Of a stretch of 64,000 nucleotides of DNA, positions 1 to 11,215 are shown one piece after another. Under the pieces are notes generated by a model. The model worked only from the letters and a program-made list of their open reading frames with translations. It was not told the DNA's origin and did not search any database. The translations under genes and the position numbers were made by a program. The stretch is from Saxidomus purpurata (taxonomy: Eukaryota; Mollusca; Bivalvia; Venerida; Veneridae). Location: positions 2,411,367 through 2,475,366 of the forward strand of contig JAFMSR010000017.1 of assembly GCA_022818135.1 (NCBI GenBank), written 5' to 3'. Position 1 is the first letter of the stretch; the number at the start of each line of letters is the position of its first letter.

Positions 1-690
1 TACGCAAATTTGAATTTTATTCGCTCGATTAATTCCTTTTAGTCAAAAGGTTCTCACCAACTTATAATTTGTGAAATACACAGAGAACATCATTCTTGCA
101 TGATTCACCGGGGTTCTTTGTCAAATGAAAAACTATTGCCAAACATTTTCAATTAGGTTGAATTGCGATTTTATGCATGTTTTGGGGTTAAATTTAGAAA
201 AAATATTTTTGATATCTTCCGTAGCTGAATGAGTGACTTTTGAACAGTCAGTCAAGATTCAATCAACGTGAAGGCAAACATTCAATTCAATTCATTTATT
301 TAAAGTCGACTCAAAGCTGGCAGACTTTGAAATTCATTGATGCACGCATACGGAAGTGTATGGTTCAACACGACTTTTAAATACACGTGTAAGAATGTGT
401 TTGTTATCGACGTAGGGCCCCTGAGTATGAATCAATGGAAAGTATTTTTCAGGCACTAGACTCATCAGTGTCAATTCATTTTCCTCACTCTTTTTCACGT
501 TTAAATAAAATAACATTCAGTATCCGATGTGTTTTATATTTCTGAAGACAATTCGTGATGTTGACTAATAATTCAATTCTATTATCGGTTTGTATTCATT
601 TCAAAATAAATTTTGATTGCTATTCGTTTTTCATTTGCATGTAAAAAAATCAAAAACATTCCTACTAGACATAAAGGTTTTCTTATCGCA
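1..690. other. AT-rich non-coding stretch, nothing recognised
   Basis: I see no convincing coding exon, RNA gene or repeat here. Open frames are short and have no recognisable protein features. If the SLC5-like exon at 1875 belongs to a complete gene, this stretch could be part of its intron or lie between genes. Confidence 0.4.
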
Positions 691-699
691 AGCCATTTT

Positions 700-1020
700 A
701 CTATTTATTCCGAAAAGAGATATCTCTCTAATTTAAAAGAGATATGTTTCGTTTTAATAGCGATATCTCTTTCACGTTGAGAGATGTCTTTGTACATGTA
801 TCACAGAAAGATATCTCCTGAACATTAAAAGATATATCTTCTACTTACAGAGATATCTGTTTAACTTCACGTGAGAGATATTTCAGTAAGTAGAAGATAT
901 ATCACTTATTGAAATATATCTTGTTATGCAATAGAGATATCTCTAGAATTGAAAATGATATCTCTTAAAAGACAAGAGATATCTTTCAAGAATTATTTGT
1001 GAGTGATATCTTTTAAAGCA
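700..1020. repeat. Cluster of short AGAGATATCTCT-type palindromes
   Basis: About a dozen copies of a short near-palindrome built on GATATC (for example AGAGATATCT, GATATCTCT, AAGATATATCTT) lie within 320 bases at irregular spacing. Some flanking pieces are also inverted relative to each other (TCTACTTACAGAGATATC against GATATTTCAGTAAGTAGA), so the region can fold into nested stems. It is not a simple tandem repeat. It could be an old nested hairpin transposon or a site with repeated binding motifs. Confidence 0.6.
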
Positions 1021-1390
1021 ACAAAGAAATACTAACTGATCCCCGTAGTTTATTTCGTACTCGAAATTGTTCGTCCGGGGTCAGTGCATAACCAGTGCAT
1101 TGCCCGATCGGGCTTGGAAAAGTCGTCTTCTAAAAAACTGAAAGCAGTTGTGTTTGTAGTCATATAGATTGTATTATATGACAAAGACAAACAAATCACA
1201 TACTACTGTTAAATGATGAGTTGAATAGGTGACGCAAAGAGTAAATCAAATTACGATAAATCGCGAATATGAATGACTTGGTATTTTCACAGAAAGTTAT
1301 GAAAGGTCTTATATATGGAACGCAATAATTACTCGTGTGAAACATCCGGATTCGTTATAATCCGGCAATTTACGGTATCGTTCGGAAATA

Positions 1391-1845
1391 TCCTAACCAT
1401 CTCATTATAACGACGTAACTACCGCATATAATGACAAACCTATCGCATATAAAGAAATTACTACCGCATATAATGCTGGAAGCACAGCATATAAGGAAAT
1501 CGCATGTACAGCATATAATGCGAGATCCACAGCGCATATTAACGAAAGTACAACACATAATGTGATTTGCATTGCATATAAGGATAAAAGCACCACACAT
1601 AATGGACTCAGTCACTACCACATATATTTCATTTTGTACATCATATAATGTAAAAAGCACCACGTATAACGTTTTATCTACTACACACAATAACAAATCT
1701 ACTGCATATATTGGTGTTTGTACCGCACACAAATTCAAATGCACTGCATATAAAGACAGTACCACCACATATAAGAAGAGTTGTACTACATATAACAAAG
1801 AAAGTACAGCATATAAAGTAACTTGTACCACATGTTAAATTTATT
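1391..1845. repeat. Degenerate 21-bp tandem array around CATATAA
   Basis: A motif like TACCGCATATAA or TACAGCATATAA recurs about every 21 bases over some 450 bases. Because 21 is a multiple of three and the unit lacks in-frame stops, long open frames appear on both strands: a heptad-like STTYNVK pattern on + and LYAVVLS on -. These are products of the repeat, not genes. The array ends about 30 bases before the splice acceptor of the SLC5-like exon, so if that exon is used the array sits at the 3' end of the intron. Confidence 0.75.
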
Positions 1846-1874
1846 GAGTAAGATTATTCTTTTAAACATTTCAG

Positions 1875-3145
1875 TGTTGATAAAAAGTACCATATATGCC
1901 GGAGGACCATCTAAAATACGACAGCTGAGTGAAGATCGCTTTAACTCGATTAACTTTGATCCCAATCCAACCATTCGTCATTCATGTTGGACCTTGATTC
2001 TTGGCGCCATATCACAATTTTTTCATATGACAATTACCCAGGCAGGGATACAAAGAATAATATCTACACCAAGTATAAAGTCAGCAAAACAAATTTTGTT
2101 CATTGCATCGCCACTTTTCTGTTTGATGTGGGGTCTAGTAATGCTTGAAGGTGTGTCAGTATTTGCTTACTTCAGTGACAAGGGATGCGATCCACTGGCC
2201 TCCGGAAAAATCAGCAACCCAAATCAGATTATACCGTTGACTATTCTAGAAATGTTTCACAATCTGCCTGGAATGCCAGGACTATTCATTGCCGCTCTCG
2301 CCGCTGCTTCGTTAAGCACAATATCTTCAGGACTCAGTGGCCTGTCGGCAGTTCTTTGCGTTGATGTTCTTAGAGTATGCAAGCCACAAATTAAGGATCA
2401 GACAGCTACAAATATTTCTAGGTGTTTTGTAATTTTGCTTGGCATAGTATCAGCTGCCATCGCATTTTTACTAACAAACATAGAGGGTCCTCTTACTCAA
2501 GTAATGTCTGGACTTTCAGGAGCTGTTGCTGGACCAGAAACTGGCATGTTTCTAGTATCTGCATTTTTCAGACAAAGTCGACCAAGAGCTGTTTTCTTTG
2601 CGACCTTGGTCGGATTGGCAATCAACTTATGGATGACTTTCGGACAGACGTTTTCCAGAAATATAGTAACAACGCCTTATCTGCCACCTGGACCAACTTG
2701 GAATTGTACAGACAACAACGATACAAAAGTTGTATACAATGCATCCCCGCTGTATAATGTATCCGATCTCAGCTTAGTTGAATTCATATCTACGTTAAAA
2801 CCAGATGATTTCAATAAGTCTTTTACAGTTTTAGACACTAATGATGCAAATATTACAACTGTATCTGGACTAAACACCTTTTATTCAGTTTCTTACATGT
2901 ATGTTCACCTTACTGGAACTGTCGTAACAATATTGGTTGCAGTAGTTGGGAGTTTACTCACTCAGCCAAAGCAACAAACTCCGGTAGATGGAAAATATGT
3001 TCTTTCACTGAAAATGATTTGCCCTGCATCAGTCTTTGGAAATTGTTGTCCACAAAGACGCCAATATAAAAAGAAGTATGAAGTAAATCCTGATGATGAT
3101 GCTGAGAAAATGATAGCTGAAAAGCTCAATGATACAGGTGTTTGA
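1875..3145 (+). CDS. SLC5-like sodium/solute symporter, last coding exon (partial gene)
   Basis: This exon encodes the C-terminal two thirds (about 422 residues) of a sodium:solute symporter of the SLC5 monocarboxylate/iodide/vitamin type, an integral plasma-membrane transporter. It starts after the acceptor at 1871-1874 (TCAG) in phase 1 and runs to TGA at 3143. Hydrophobic helices recur throughout, with the family-like stretch PGLFIAALAAASLSTISSGL. A large extracellular loop carries several N-glycosylation sequons (NCT, NAS, NVS, NKS, NIT), followed by a last helix (TVVTILVAVVGSLL). The tail ends DTGV, a fit to a class I PDZ ligand. A poly(A) signal AATAAA lies at 3301. The first coding exon expected from the minus-strand paralogue at 33357-33969 is not found upstream in the window, so it lies outside or is lost. 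The substrate cannot be fixed. Confidence 0.85.
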
Positions 3146-4030
3146 TATTCATATTCAGATTCATAAAAAATATTTGGTTCTGGTGTTATGTCTTAAATAT
3201 CTTAAATGAAATGTTACATTTGTAATAATGTGCACTCAGTCTCTGATACATTGTTTTGAGATTAAGCTCTACAAAGCTTATGTTCTACGTACAATCTGCA
3301 AATAAAACGTAGGTGATTATGAAAAGACAACAGATAAAATATATTTTGCGAAAAATTGTGCATTTAATTTTGGCAATATGTGGTACTACTAGTATGCTAA
3401 TCACGAACGCTTTTGAATCTACTCTTACCACGGTTTGGCCATGTGTGAAAGAAACATGGTCAAACAACTTCATTTCCTTCTTTCCTGCAGCGATATCGTA
3501 CAGTCTGAATATGCATATAGAATAGGCTTCAAGATATATCTGATTTATTATGAATTTTATTAACAAATGCATATACTCGTATATTAGTTTGTTTAAATCT
3601 CTGTCACGTTTATAGAATAAAAACATACACGTGTACAATAAAAACATGGTGAAACATACATTACCAATCAAATAACGAGACCTACGTATAGTTTAAAAGG
3701 GCAATATTCTTTTATTATATTTTTACAGTTGTCTTTTTCCTTACACTACAAATCCGTTAAACTAACCATCAGGTAAAATGCGAGACCATGAGCCTGTTGT
3801 CGTAACCAAGTTTGAATTGTAGTATAAAATGCATCTATTTGCTAATAACCAATTGTCGTATTTGCAATATATAATGTCACGTTTTTGCACATTGTCTTGT
3901 TATACCATCATTAGGTAACAAAAAATGTATATTCTTGATCATCTGACTGAAAACTAAAAGCAGAATTTGAAAGAATAGCTTTTGAAAACAACGCTTTACG
4001 TACATGTTTATTTAGGAAATAGATTTCACA
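3146..4030. other. 3' UTR of the SLC5-like gene, then unrecognised DNA
   Basis: The first 150 or so bases are probable 3' UTR ending near the AATAAA at 3301. They resemble the sequence downstream of the minus-strand SLC5 copy. The rest contains no recognisable gene or repeat. Confidence 0.45.
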
Positions 4031-4032
4031 TT

Positions 4033-4170
4033 TGAGTGATATACCGGTAAGTATATCACTGTGTGGAGCGTAGATGCGTAGTAATGTAATCACGAAGGCC
4101 GAAGGCCTGGGTGATTAATTAAGAAGCATCTAAACGACACACAGTGATATACTAACCGGTATATCACTCA
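4033..4170. repeat. Hairpin (foldback) element, 138 bp
   Basis: Left arm TGAGTGATATACCGGTAAGT and right arm ACTAACCGGTATATCACTCA are inverted copies. The match continues inward through TATATCACTGTGTG and GTAGATGC, leaving a short loop around a smaller palindrome (AAGGCCGAAGGCCT). It codes for nothing. This is the form of a MITE or foldback transposon. A smaller hairpin of the same GTGATATAC type sits at 4541-4567. Confidence 0.7.
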
Positions 4171-5014
4171 AAAGTAAAATCTCTTTCCATTCTAACACGT
4201 TAAGTAAAAAAAAAATGTTCGAAGGGGTACTATTTGATGCGCTTACATGAAGATGCTGCTTTGAACTTGTAGTATTCCGTCCATTCCTTGCATTTCATGA
4301 CATTTCCGCCGTTCTTTTTTACTCCTCAAATAAACCGCTATTCGTCTTATTTTTGTTGTTGCTGATATTGCTGGCGATACCAGAAGTGTAGAAAATTTTA
4401 CTACGATTTGTTTTACATCACGCGAATTCATTCACAGCAATACAAATCCAAGCGTATTAGTGCATGCACACTCATAGATGTAGTGTGAAAATTACGCGGG
4501 AGGGAATTTCAGCAGTCAAAAATAGTTCCGGACGCCAAGCGTGATATACTTGGTAGGTATATCACGTTCAAATTCTTCTCTGCCTATATAGGAGAAATTT
4601 TCAATAGTGTTAGAATTTCATTTAATGGATAATGAGACATTGCATGATTCTCATGTACTACCGAAGCTAAAACAAAATGGACATAATCGAGAGTTTACAG
4701 GTTATGATTTATAACGGCCTTTTTCAGTCCTGAGAGCGGCAACCCTGGCTCAAAAGTTGGCCCTGTATGACCTCGACATAAATAGTAACATGTATATAAT
4801 ATGTTTCTGTACAATACCTTATATTACTTTCATTTATTATCCCGTCTTTTGCTAGTGCAAACACTTATATGACCATTTAGCAGCCAGAGATATACTGTGG
4901 TAATAAAACCTTTCATCGAATAATCCCGTACTCTTGTGTTGAAAGCTCTCTTATCAAAAACCTTATCAGTATTAATGACAAACTCTGCACAGGTCATCAT
5001 GCATAACAATGTTG
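4171..5014. other. Unrecognised non-coding DNA
   Basis: Apart from the small hairpin at 4541-4567 (CGTGATATAC, loop, GTATATCACG) I see no gene or element. Open frames here lack protein-like features. Confidence 0.4.
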
Positions 5015-5015
5015 T

Positions 5016-5049
5016 AAAAACAAAAATAATATCAAACAGGGAATGCCAC
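5016..5049 (-). repeat. Inverted 3' fragment of the GT-rich interspersed repeat
   Basis: These 34 bases are the reverse complement of the 3' end shared by the three larger copies (GTGGCATTCCCTGTTTGATA then TTATTTTTGTT). Only the extreme 3' end is present, as expected for a severely 5'-truncated retroposon copy. Confidence 0.6.
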
Positions 5050-5345
5050 TTAAAAACACTTAAAAGTCCATTTTCTACATTTATAATTGCCAACATTCAT
5101 TTTAGCGACTGCTATTAATCTAAATCATTCGTACGATGAAGTTATTGATATATTTCCATTGTCTAACTATTGGCGGTATCCAACTCATATTACCAGTAAC
5201 TGCACCAGTCGGAGTGTTTCGGTCGACATCCAGGAAAAACCTTAAAGGTGGATAATCAGATTTTGGCCATGTAACAGATTTGTTTGAAACTTTAACATCT
5301 GATCATTTACACTCATTTATGTTCACTTAGCGTTTAATTCAAGTA

Positions 5346-5660
5346 AGGTTGGGTGCGCACCATAAACCGGTTTAAGCTCCCCAGTGGTGTTTTTGCCACT
5401 GACCGTTCCAAGGCGGTGCCCCACTGTGTTCCTTTAATTGTTCGTTTTGTCCTCGTGTGTTTGCTTTGTATGCTAGTGTGTGTTGGTAGTGTATATGTGT
5501 GTGTGTACATGATTGTGTGTGTGTGTCGTGTGTGTGTGTGCGCGTGTGTGTGTGTGTGTGTGTGTTGGTGGTGTGCACTTCTGGGTGCTGTGGGGTTCGT
5601 TTTGGGGAGGCTGCGTTTTTGGTACGTGGCATTCCCTGTTTGATATTATTTTTGTTTTTT
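5346..5660 (+). repeat. GT-rich interspersed repeat, copy 1 (retroposon-like)
   Basis: This is a full-length copy of an element that recurs at 45843-46146 and, 5'-truncated, at 46978-47169. It starts GGTTGGGTGCGCACCATA, continues through a conserved block (AAGGCGGTGCCCCACTGTGT), then a (GT)n stretch at about 5489-5574 that varies in length between copies, and ends GGCATTCCCTGTTTGATATT plus a T-rich tail. All copies share one 3' end and one is shortened at the 5' end, which suggests retroposition (SINE or the tail of a LINE). Open frames in it (cysteine/valine-rich on +, histidine/threonine-rich on -) only reflect the dinucleotide repeat. Confidence 0.75.
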
Positions 5661-6790
5661 TTACTCTGGAGGTATTTTTAAAATTTGATTTCCTTAACCA
5701 AGATAGAGTTATTTTATTATAAGTACATATTTGATACGCATACTTTGCCTAAGGAAAGATATCAATATAGGACATATTGTATTATATTTGTAAATATTTG
5801 CATTAACAATTATATATTTAGATGGAATTCATTTGAAGTGCAAGTTTGAAAAAATATTCTAACCTCCCTTTACCTATCTTGGTTGAGATTGGAAATAAAT
5901 AAATTCAGAAGCTACACGTAGTTTTAAAAAGTGTCGTCGGCCTACAACAATATACACATCTGTTCATCGTTAACTATGTTTATGACAATATTAAAGAACT
6001 TTAGGTTACTAACTAAGTCGTTTATAAACCTATTGAATGAATTCGGTGACATTCTTAGAGGAAACCTATTTTTACACAAAATCATTCAGAACTTTACACC
6101 ATTTAGTCGTATACATGTCCCTACTGAAAAGGGCACTCAAAATATTTCCTTCAACCCCAGAATTATGTACTTTTTCCTAAACTGGTTTCTATCAATAAGG
6201 TCGTACGCATAGAAATATCAACAACCTTTCTTATTTCGGCTTTAAATAACGGTAGTCAGGGAGACGAAAGATGGTCTTCGGTGCTCCTGTTCTAACGAGC
6301 AATTCTGTCCATCCGCAAATACGGTGTTGGTCTCAACTCATTGTGATAATCTGTTGTTCGACACTCAACAATGCAGTAATACATGCATGCACAGTTTAAA
6401 GGGTTCTTTGGGTCAGTAGTATTAGACTTCGAATTTGGGTGTATACATGTACTGCCCTAACCCTATCCCACGGAATAGTACCAGTGTTAAACATGAATTG
6501 AATAAGATATATAAAGCAGAGACTGCATAACCATTTCTTAAAACAGTCTTGGGTTTATCATTGTTTTATCTTAGCATCAAGTTCTGCTTTCTTTACTTCA
6601 AATACAGAAATCATACCTTCAAAAGTTCGTCTGACAGAATAGCATTTCCATAAAACTCTCGGGTGTTATAGTCAGCGTTATACAATAAACCAATACTATA
6701 TTTCCATATACTAGTAGTTACTAGTAAAACAATACCTATAGAGGGATCTGTTAAAACTATTATACCTTATATATGGATTTTTGGTACTGA
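5661..6790. other. Unrecognised AT-rich DNA
   Basis: I see no coding exon, RNA gene or repeat I can name. The 93-residue open frame around 5931-6212 has no recognisable features. Confidence 0.4.
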
Positions 6791-6794
6791 ATAA

Positions 6795-6945
6795 TTTAAA
6801 CAATACAATTCACTGAATTATCACAAATCGAGTAAAAACTAAGAGAAAGACCTTGCAATCGCCAATATGCAAACACTGCACTAGCCAAACGGTAAGAACA
6901 GGGGCTTATCAGGGTATAATATCTTTTCATAAGGCATTGGAGCAT
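6795..6945. repeat. Left half of an interspersed repeat interrupted by a LINE
   Basis: This block matches 48775-48915 at most positions, including ATTATCACAAATCG, TTGCAATCGCCAATATGCAAA and TAATATCTTTTC. Its continuation (GTAGTGG, AAGCAGCGAA) is found at about 8553-8582, beyond the LINE, whereas at 48.8-48.95 kb the two halves are contiguous. The element's class is not clear. Confidence 0.6.
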
Positions 6946-8547
6946 CCGAAGCTTTCTCAGACCCAATATCGCATGAGAGTTTTTATTTTCTAAGATAAAT
7001 GACATTTTAAACATGCATGCCCCTGTGAAAATAAAAAGGGTTAAACGTCTTAAACAACCTGAATGGTATACCGATCAAATGCAAGAAGCGAGGAAGATGA
7101 GAGATATAAACCACAAATATAAAAAAATGGTAGACTATAAAAAGTGGAGAAACAAAACAACATATTTGATAAATAAGAGTAAACGGTCGTATTTTACAGA
7201 AGCTATCAAAACCGACAAAGAATCTAAACTTTTGTGGTCACACCTTTAATCGGTTTCCGGAAAAACTAACCTAGAAAAAATCAATTTCCCGTCAATATTG
7301 AAAGTTGATGATAGGATTTTTGAAGACGAGATTAATATTGTAGCATTTTCCTTGATTTTAAAAAGGCATTTGATATGGTAGACCATGACATTTTGCTTCA
7401 TAAGTTAAAACTTTATCATTGTACGCCTGACACTGTAAATTGGTTTCGTTCTTATCTTTCTAACAGAACTCAGGTGGTGAAAATAGGCATTCATCAGTCT
7501 GAAGAAAAGATGATGAAGACAGGTGTTCCACAAGGTTCAATATTAAACCCCCTCCTATTTTTCCTGTTTATTAACGACCTTCCATTGGTATAAGACAATG
7601 CTCAAATGGATCTATGCGGACGATTCGACACTTTACCTCGCAGGCAAAAACATGTCATTAATTGAAACGAAACTGCAATCAGAATTAATCAGTATAAATA
7701 ATTGGTGCTCTATAAACTATATTTAACCCTAATAAAACCACGTGCATGACTATAGGTTCTCCTTTGAACGTAAAACGGTCTCCGCTTCTTAAACTGACTA
7801 TAAATAACTGTGCTATTAAGGTTGTAAGAAGTCAGAAAGTAATTGGTGTTTACATCGACCAACACTTGAAATGGAACCTTCAGACAGAAAAATTGTGTTT
7901 AAAACTGTCAAGTACTTTAACACTGTTGCGGCGAATACCCAAAAATGGAACAGATGTTTCATGAAGCATAAACCGTTTTTCAAAAAGGTATTGCTAGATG
8001 GATTTTATCAAAACAGTATTCTACACCTTCAGTTGCTATGTTTAAAGAATTAAAATGGCTAACAGTAGAAGATCGACACAAATTTCATATTGCTGTAATG
8101 ACATACAAAGCTCTTAACGGGATTGCACCTGAATACATATGCCAATTTATTACTGTTTCTGATAACAAAATATACAATTTACGATCCAACTCAAAGAGAA
8201 ACTTAACACACGCAAGATCAAAAACAGAATACCTTAAACAAACATTTAAAACAGTTTCCATGCAGACATGGAATTCCATACCAGAAACCACCAGAAATTG
8301 AGTGTTTTTAAATGCTTTTAGATAATACTACAAACTATCTTTAATGAGTTATTACATCACAGGTGTTTGCTCTTCATTTTATTACCGATATTAAGTCGGT
8401 TATGCTTTTGTATGATTAATATTGTTACTTTGTTATAAATAGAAGGCCTCATTGTAAATATGTAATGTACATTTTGCTTTTAATGTATTTGCATTATGAG
8501 TTTTACCTTCTGAAAATAAAGACATTATTATTATTATATAATTATTA
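6945..8547 (+). mobile_element. Decayed non-LTR retrotransposon (CR1/Jockey-like), 5'-truncated
   Basis: Reverse-transcriptase pieces lie in order but in different frames. A basic pre-RT segment is at 7013-7249. FLDFKKAFDMVDHDILL at about 7349-7400 leads to TGVPQGSILNPLLFF and FINDLP (7519-7592). The catalytic YADD is at 7613-7624, after a frame change. Thumb-like VIGVYIDQHLKWN lies near 7840-7880, and the C-terminal segment WLTVEDRHKFHIAVMTYKAL is at 8038-8301. The 3' end is AAATAAAG followed by an ATT-rich tail. Frameshifts and stops make it inactive. It interrupts the repeat at 6795-6945/8553-8582, for which an uninterrupted copy exists at 48.8 kb. Confidence 0.85.
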
Positions 8548-8649
8548 TAGTGTTTCGTAGTGGTAACTTGATTAAGCAGCGAATCTATAAATAACTATCT
8601 TTCCTTCACAGATAAAAAATAGTAAAAATAAGTAGTCACATTTCTTAAA

Positions 8650-11035
8650 AGGAATGGGGCGAACACGGTTGATTATTTCTTATTAAACTACAATGACTTT
8701 GACTATATTAGACATTTTGAGGTTTTATCGCCTGACAAATTTTCTGATCATTGCGCTTTACGAATTTGTATAGAACGAAAACGCCCACATTTTGTATCAT
8801 GTGACAATAGTATGACCAATGAAATATTTTTAGCCTGGGATGAATCGCGCATTGATGCGTATCGAAACAAGTTGTTGAATAATATAGATATCCTTGACCG
8901 GTTGTCAGGAAATTTAAATAACAATAGCATCAATAAATCGGTTCGGGCGTTCACATCGTATATGGAAGAAAATGCATTCAGCGTATTTGGGAAAACGAGA
9001 AAATAGAACGACAGCGCAACAAAAGTGACTGGTGATCAGAATAAAAAACGTTTGTTTAATCGTGAGTGTTTTACGGCTCGAAATGAATATAACAAAGCTA
9101 GGAATAATTATGTGCGAAATAAGACAACTACTAACAAAGAATGTTTCCTTATAAAAACGTAATTACATTAAATTTAAACGTAAATGTAAAGCTATTTTAA
9201 AAGAAATGAAGGTATGAGAATAGCTCATTTGGCCAAGACAAACCCAAAATCATTTTGGAAAAATGTAACAACTCAATACAAAAAACAGAATATTGAATCT
9301 AACAATCTAAATATAAATGATATGTTTTCACATTTTAGTAACTTGTATGGCTCACAATCAGCAAATCATCAGAACAATCAGGATTCCGAAATGCATCATA
9401 TATATGATGCAGACTTAGATTCTGCATTTACAATAAATGAGCTAAAGAATGCGATATTCGCCCAGAACAGTTCCAAAAGCCCAGGAACCGATTAGCTTAT
9501 TACTGAAACTTTCAAATATTCCTTCGATATTATATCTCCCTTCTTAATCGATTTATATAATAAGATAATCACTGATGGAACTTTCCCTGAAAGCTGGGAA
9601 GAGGGTATCATTGTTTCAATTTATAAAGGTGGTGGTCCGAATGAAACAAAAAATTATAGGGGTATAACTTGACTGAATAATATATTATCAAAAATTTATT
9701 CGAAACTTTTAGTTGATCGCTTAACAAAATGGTCCGAAAAACACGAAACACTGTTAGATAAGTAATTCGGCTTCCAGAAAGGTAAATCAACAATAGACTG
9801 CATTTTCATTCTGCATGCTCTAATTTCTAAAGCATTGGCCAATAGACAAAAACTTTATGTTGCATTTCTTGATTGAAAAATTGTTCGATCGGATTGAGAG
9901 GACATATCTGTGGCATAAATTATTAACTGAAAACGTTAGCACAAAGATCATTAAATCCATTAAATCTATGTATTGTAGTGTAAAGTCGTATGTACGTTAC
10001 AAGTCGGATATATCGGACAATATAAATTCGAACATTGGAGTGAAACAGCTTACTTTGTTTATTTTTCTTAAATGATATTTTGAGTAACATAAATTCTAAT
10101 ATAAATGGTATACTAGATAATGTTGACATAAAAATATTTCTTTTATTATTTGCTTGATGATGCTGTAGTATTTGCTCATGATCCAGTATCTTTACAGTCA
10201 ATGCTAAGCAATAGAATCATATTGCAACACATGGAGACTACGCCTAAATGTTAACAAAACGTAAAACATGATATTCGAGAATGGTCAGCATACTTTTATG
10301 ACTTCTTTTTATATAATACGAAAATTGATATTGTTGATTCGTTCAAATACCTAGGTGTTCATCTTTTTAAAAACGGAAATTGGAGTCGCACACAAAAACG
10401 AGAAGCCCAACATGCCGCATTGTCACTACATTATTTGTTTACAGTACCCAACTGGAATTACCCATTTCTCAAAGCATAAAGCTATTTGACTCGTTAGTTT
10501 CACCGACATTAAACTATGGGGCTGAAATATGGGGTTACCATAAGAGACCAGATGTGGAAGCTGTACATTCGAAATTTTGCAGAAAACTTCCATGCGTTAA
10601 ACGGTCAACTAATTTAGATGCACTCTATGGTGAACTATGTCGAGGGGAGGGCCGTTTTATAATGTGGTAAGCACTTGTGGCCCAAACCATTTGCTATGTA
10701 TATTATTGGCAATAAATTATGTTTAAACTAACTATGTCGAATTCCAATGTACATACACAGAAAGTTGTTAATTGTAAAATATTTGGTCAAATTATTAACT
10801 TTAAACCAGCAATCACTTTTATTTAACACTTACGTCATGCTTAAAAATAATGTAGACAATGGGCGCACATACAACAGAAATAATTGGTCTCACCAAATAA
10901 AACAAATTCTTGATAAGTGCGGTTTGTCTTACATATGGTATAATCAATTTAACATGTTAATCGATTATAATCAGTTAAAACATTTTCCGAAAAAGCCCCA
11001 TATGTACTTAATGTTTGTCAAATTACTTAAATAGC
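8650..11035 (+). mobile_element. Decayed non-LTR retrotransposon, endonuclease end to RT C-terminus
   Basis: With several stops and frameshifts read through, this is one long LINE reading frame. It starts in the last part of an AP-endonuclease (LSPDKFSDHCALRI, 8722-8770). It continues through TNPKSFWKNV (9238), NSSKSPGTD (9469), the RT fingers/palm (SWEEGIIVSIYKGG near 9600, NYRGIT, FGFQKGKSTIDCIF near 9770, KLYVAFLD near 9860), then VDSFKYLGVHLFKNGNWS (about 10330) and a C-terminal segment (10755-11034, SYIWYNQFNMLIDYN). It is dead. Its last 60 or so bases are repeated at about 52570-52635, so the left edge of the large A/B duplication falls inside this element. Confidence 0.85.
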
Positions 11036-11049
11036 TAATTTAGTACAGT

Positions 11050-11215
11050 AGGATATAATAGGGTTATTAGTATAGTAACGTGATCCAGCAACCCGGATTT
11101 GCTCGGGTCGTGCGTCGGATCATACGAGTGCGTAGCACGAGTTTGATCCGACCTCGACGAGAGCCAATCCGGCTTATGGATCACATTACTATACTAATAA
11201 CCCTTTTATTATATA
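11050..11215. repeat. Hairpin (foldback) element present only in copy A
   Basis: Left arm GGGTTATTAGTATAGTAA (about 11061) and right arm TTACTATACTAATAACCC (ending about 11203) are perfect inverted copies. Further inverted blocks lie inside (GTGATCCA, CCGGATT, then GTCGGATCA with TGATCCGAC). The same position in segment B lacks it, so it was inserted into A, or lost from B, after the duplication. Confidence 0.7.

Noticed and set aside
1370..1838. Overlapping 153- and 88-residue open frames on opposite strands
   Set aside because: Both follow the 21-bp repeat period; no start context, signal or domain.
5353..5722. Cysteine/valine-rich and threonine/histidine-rich frames (also 45660-46266 and 46855-47181)
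   Set aside because: Products of the (GT)n tract in an interspersed repeat.
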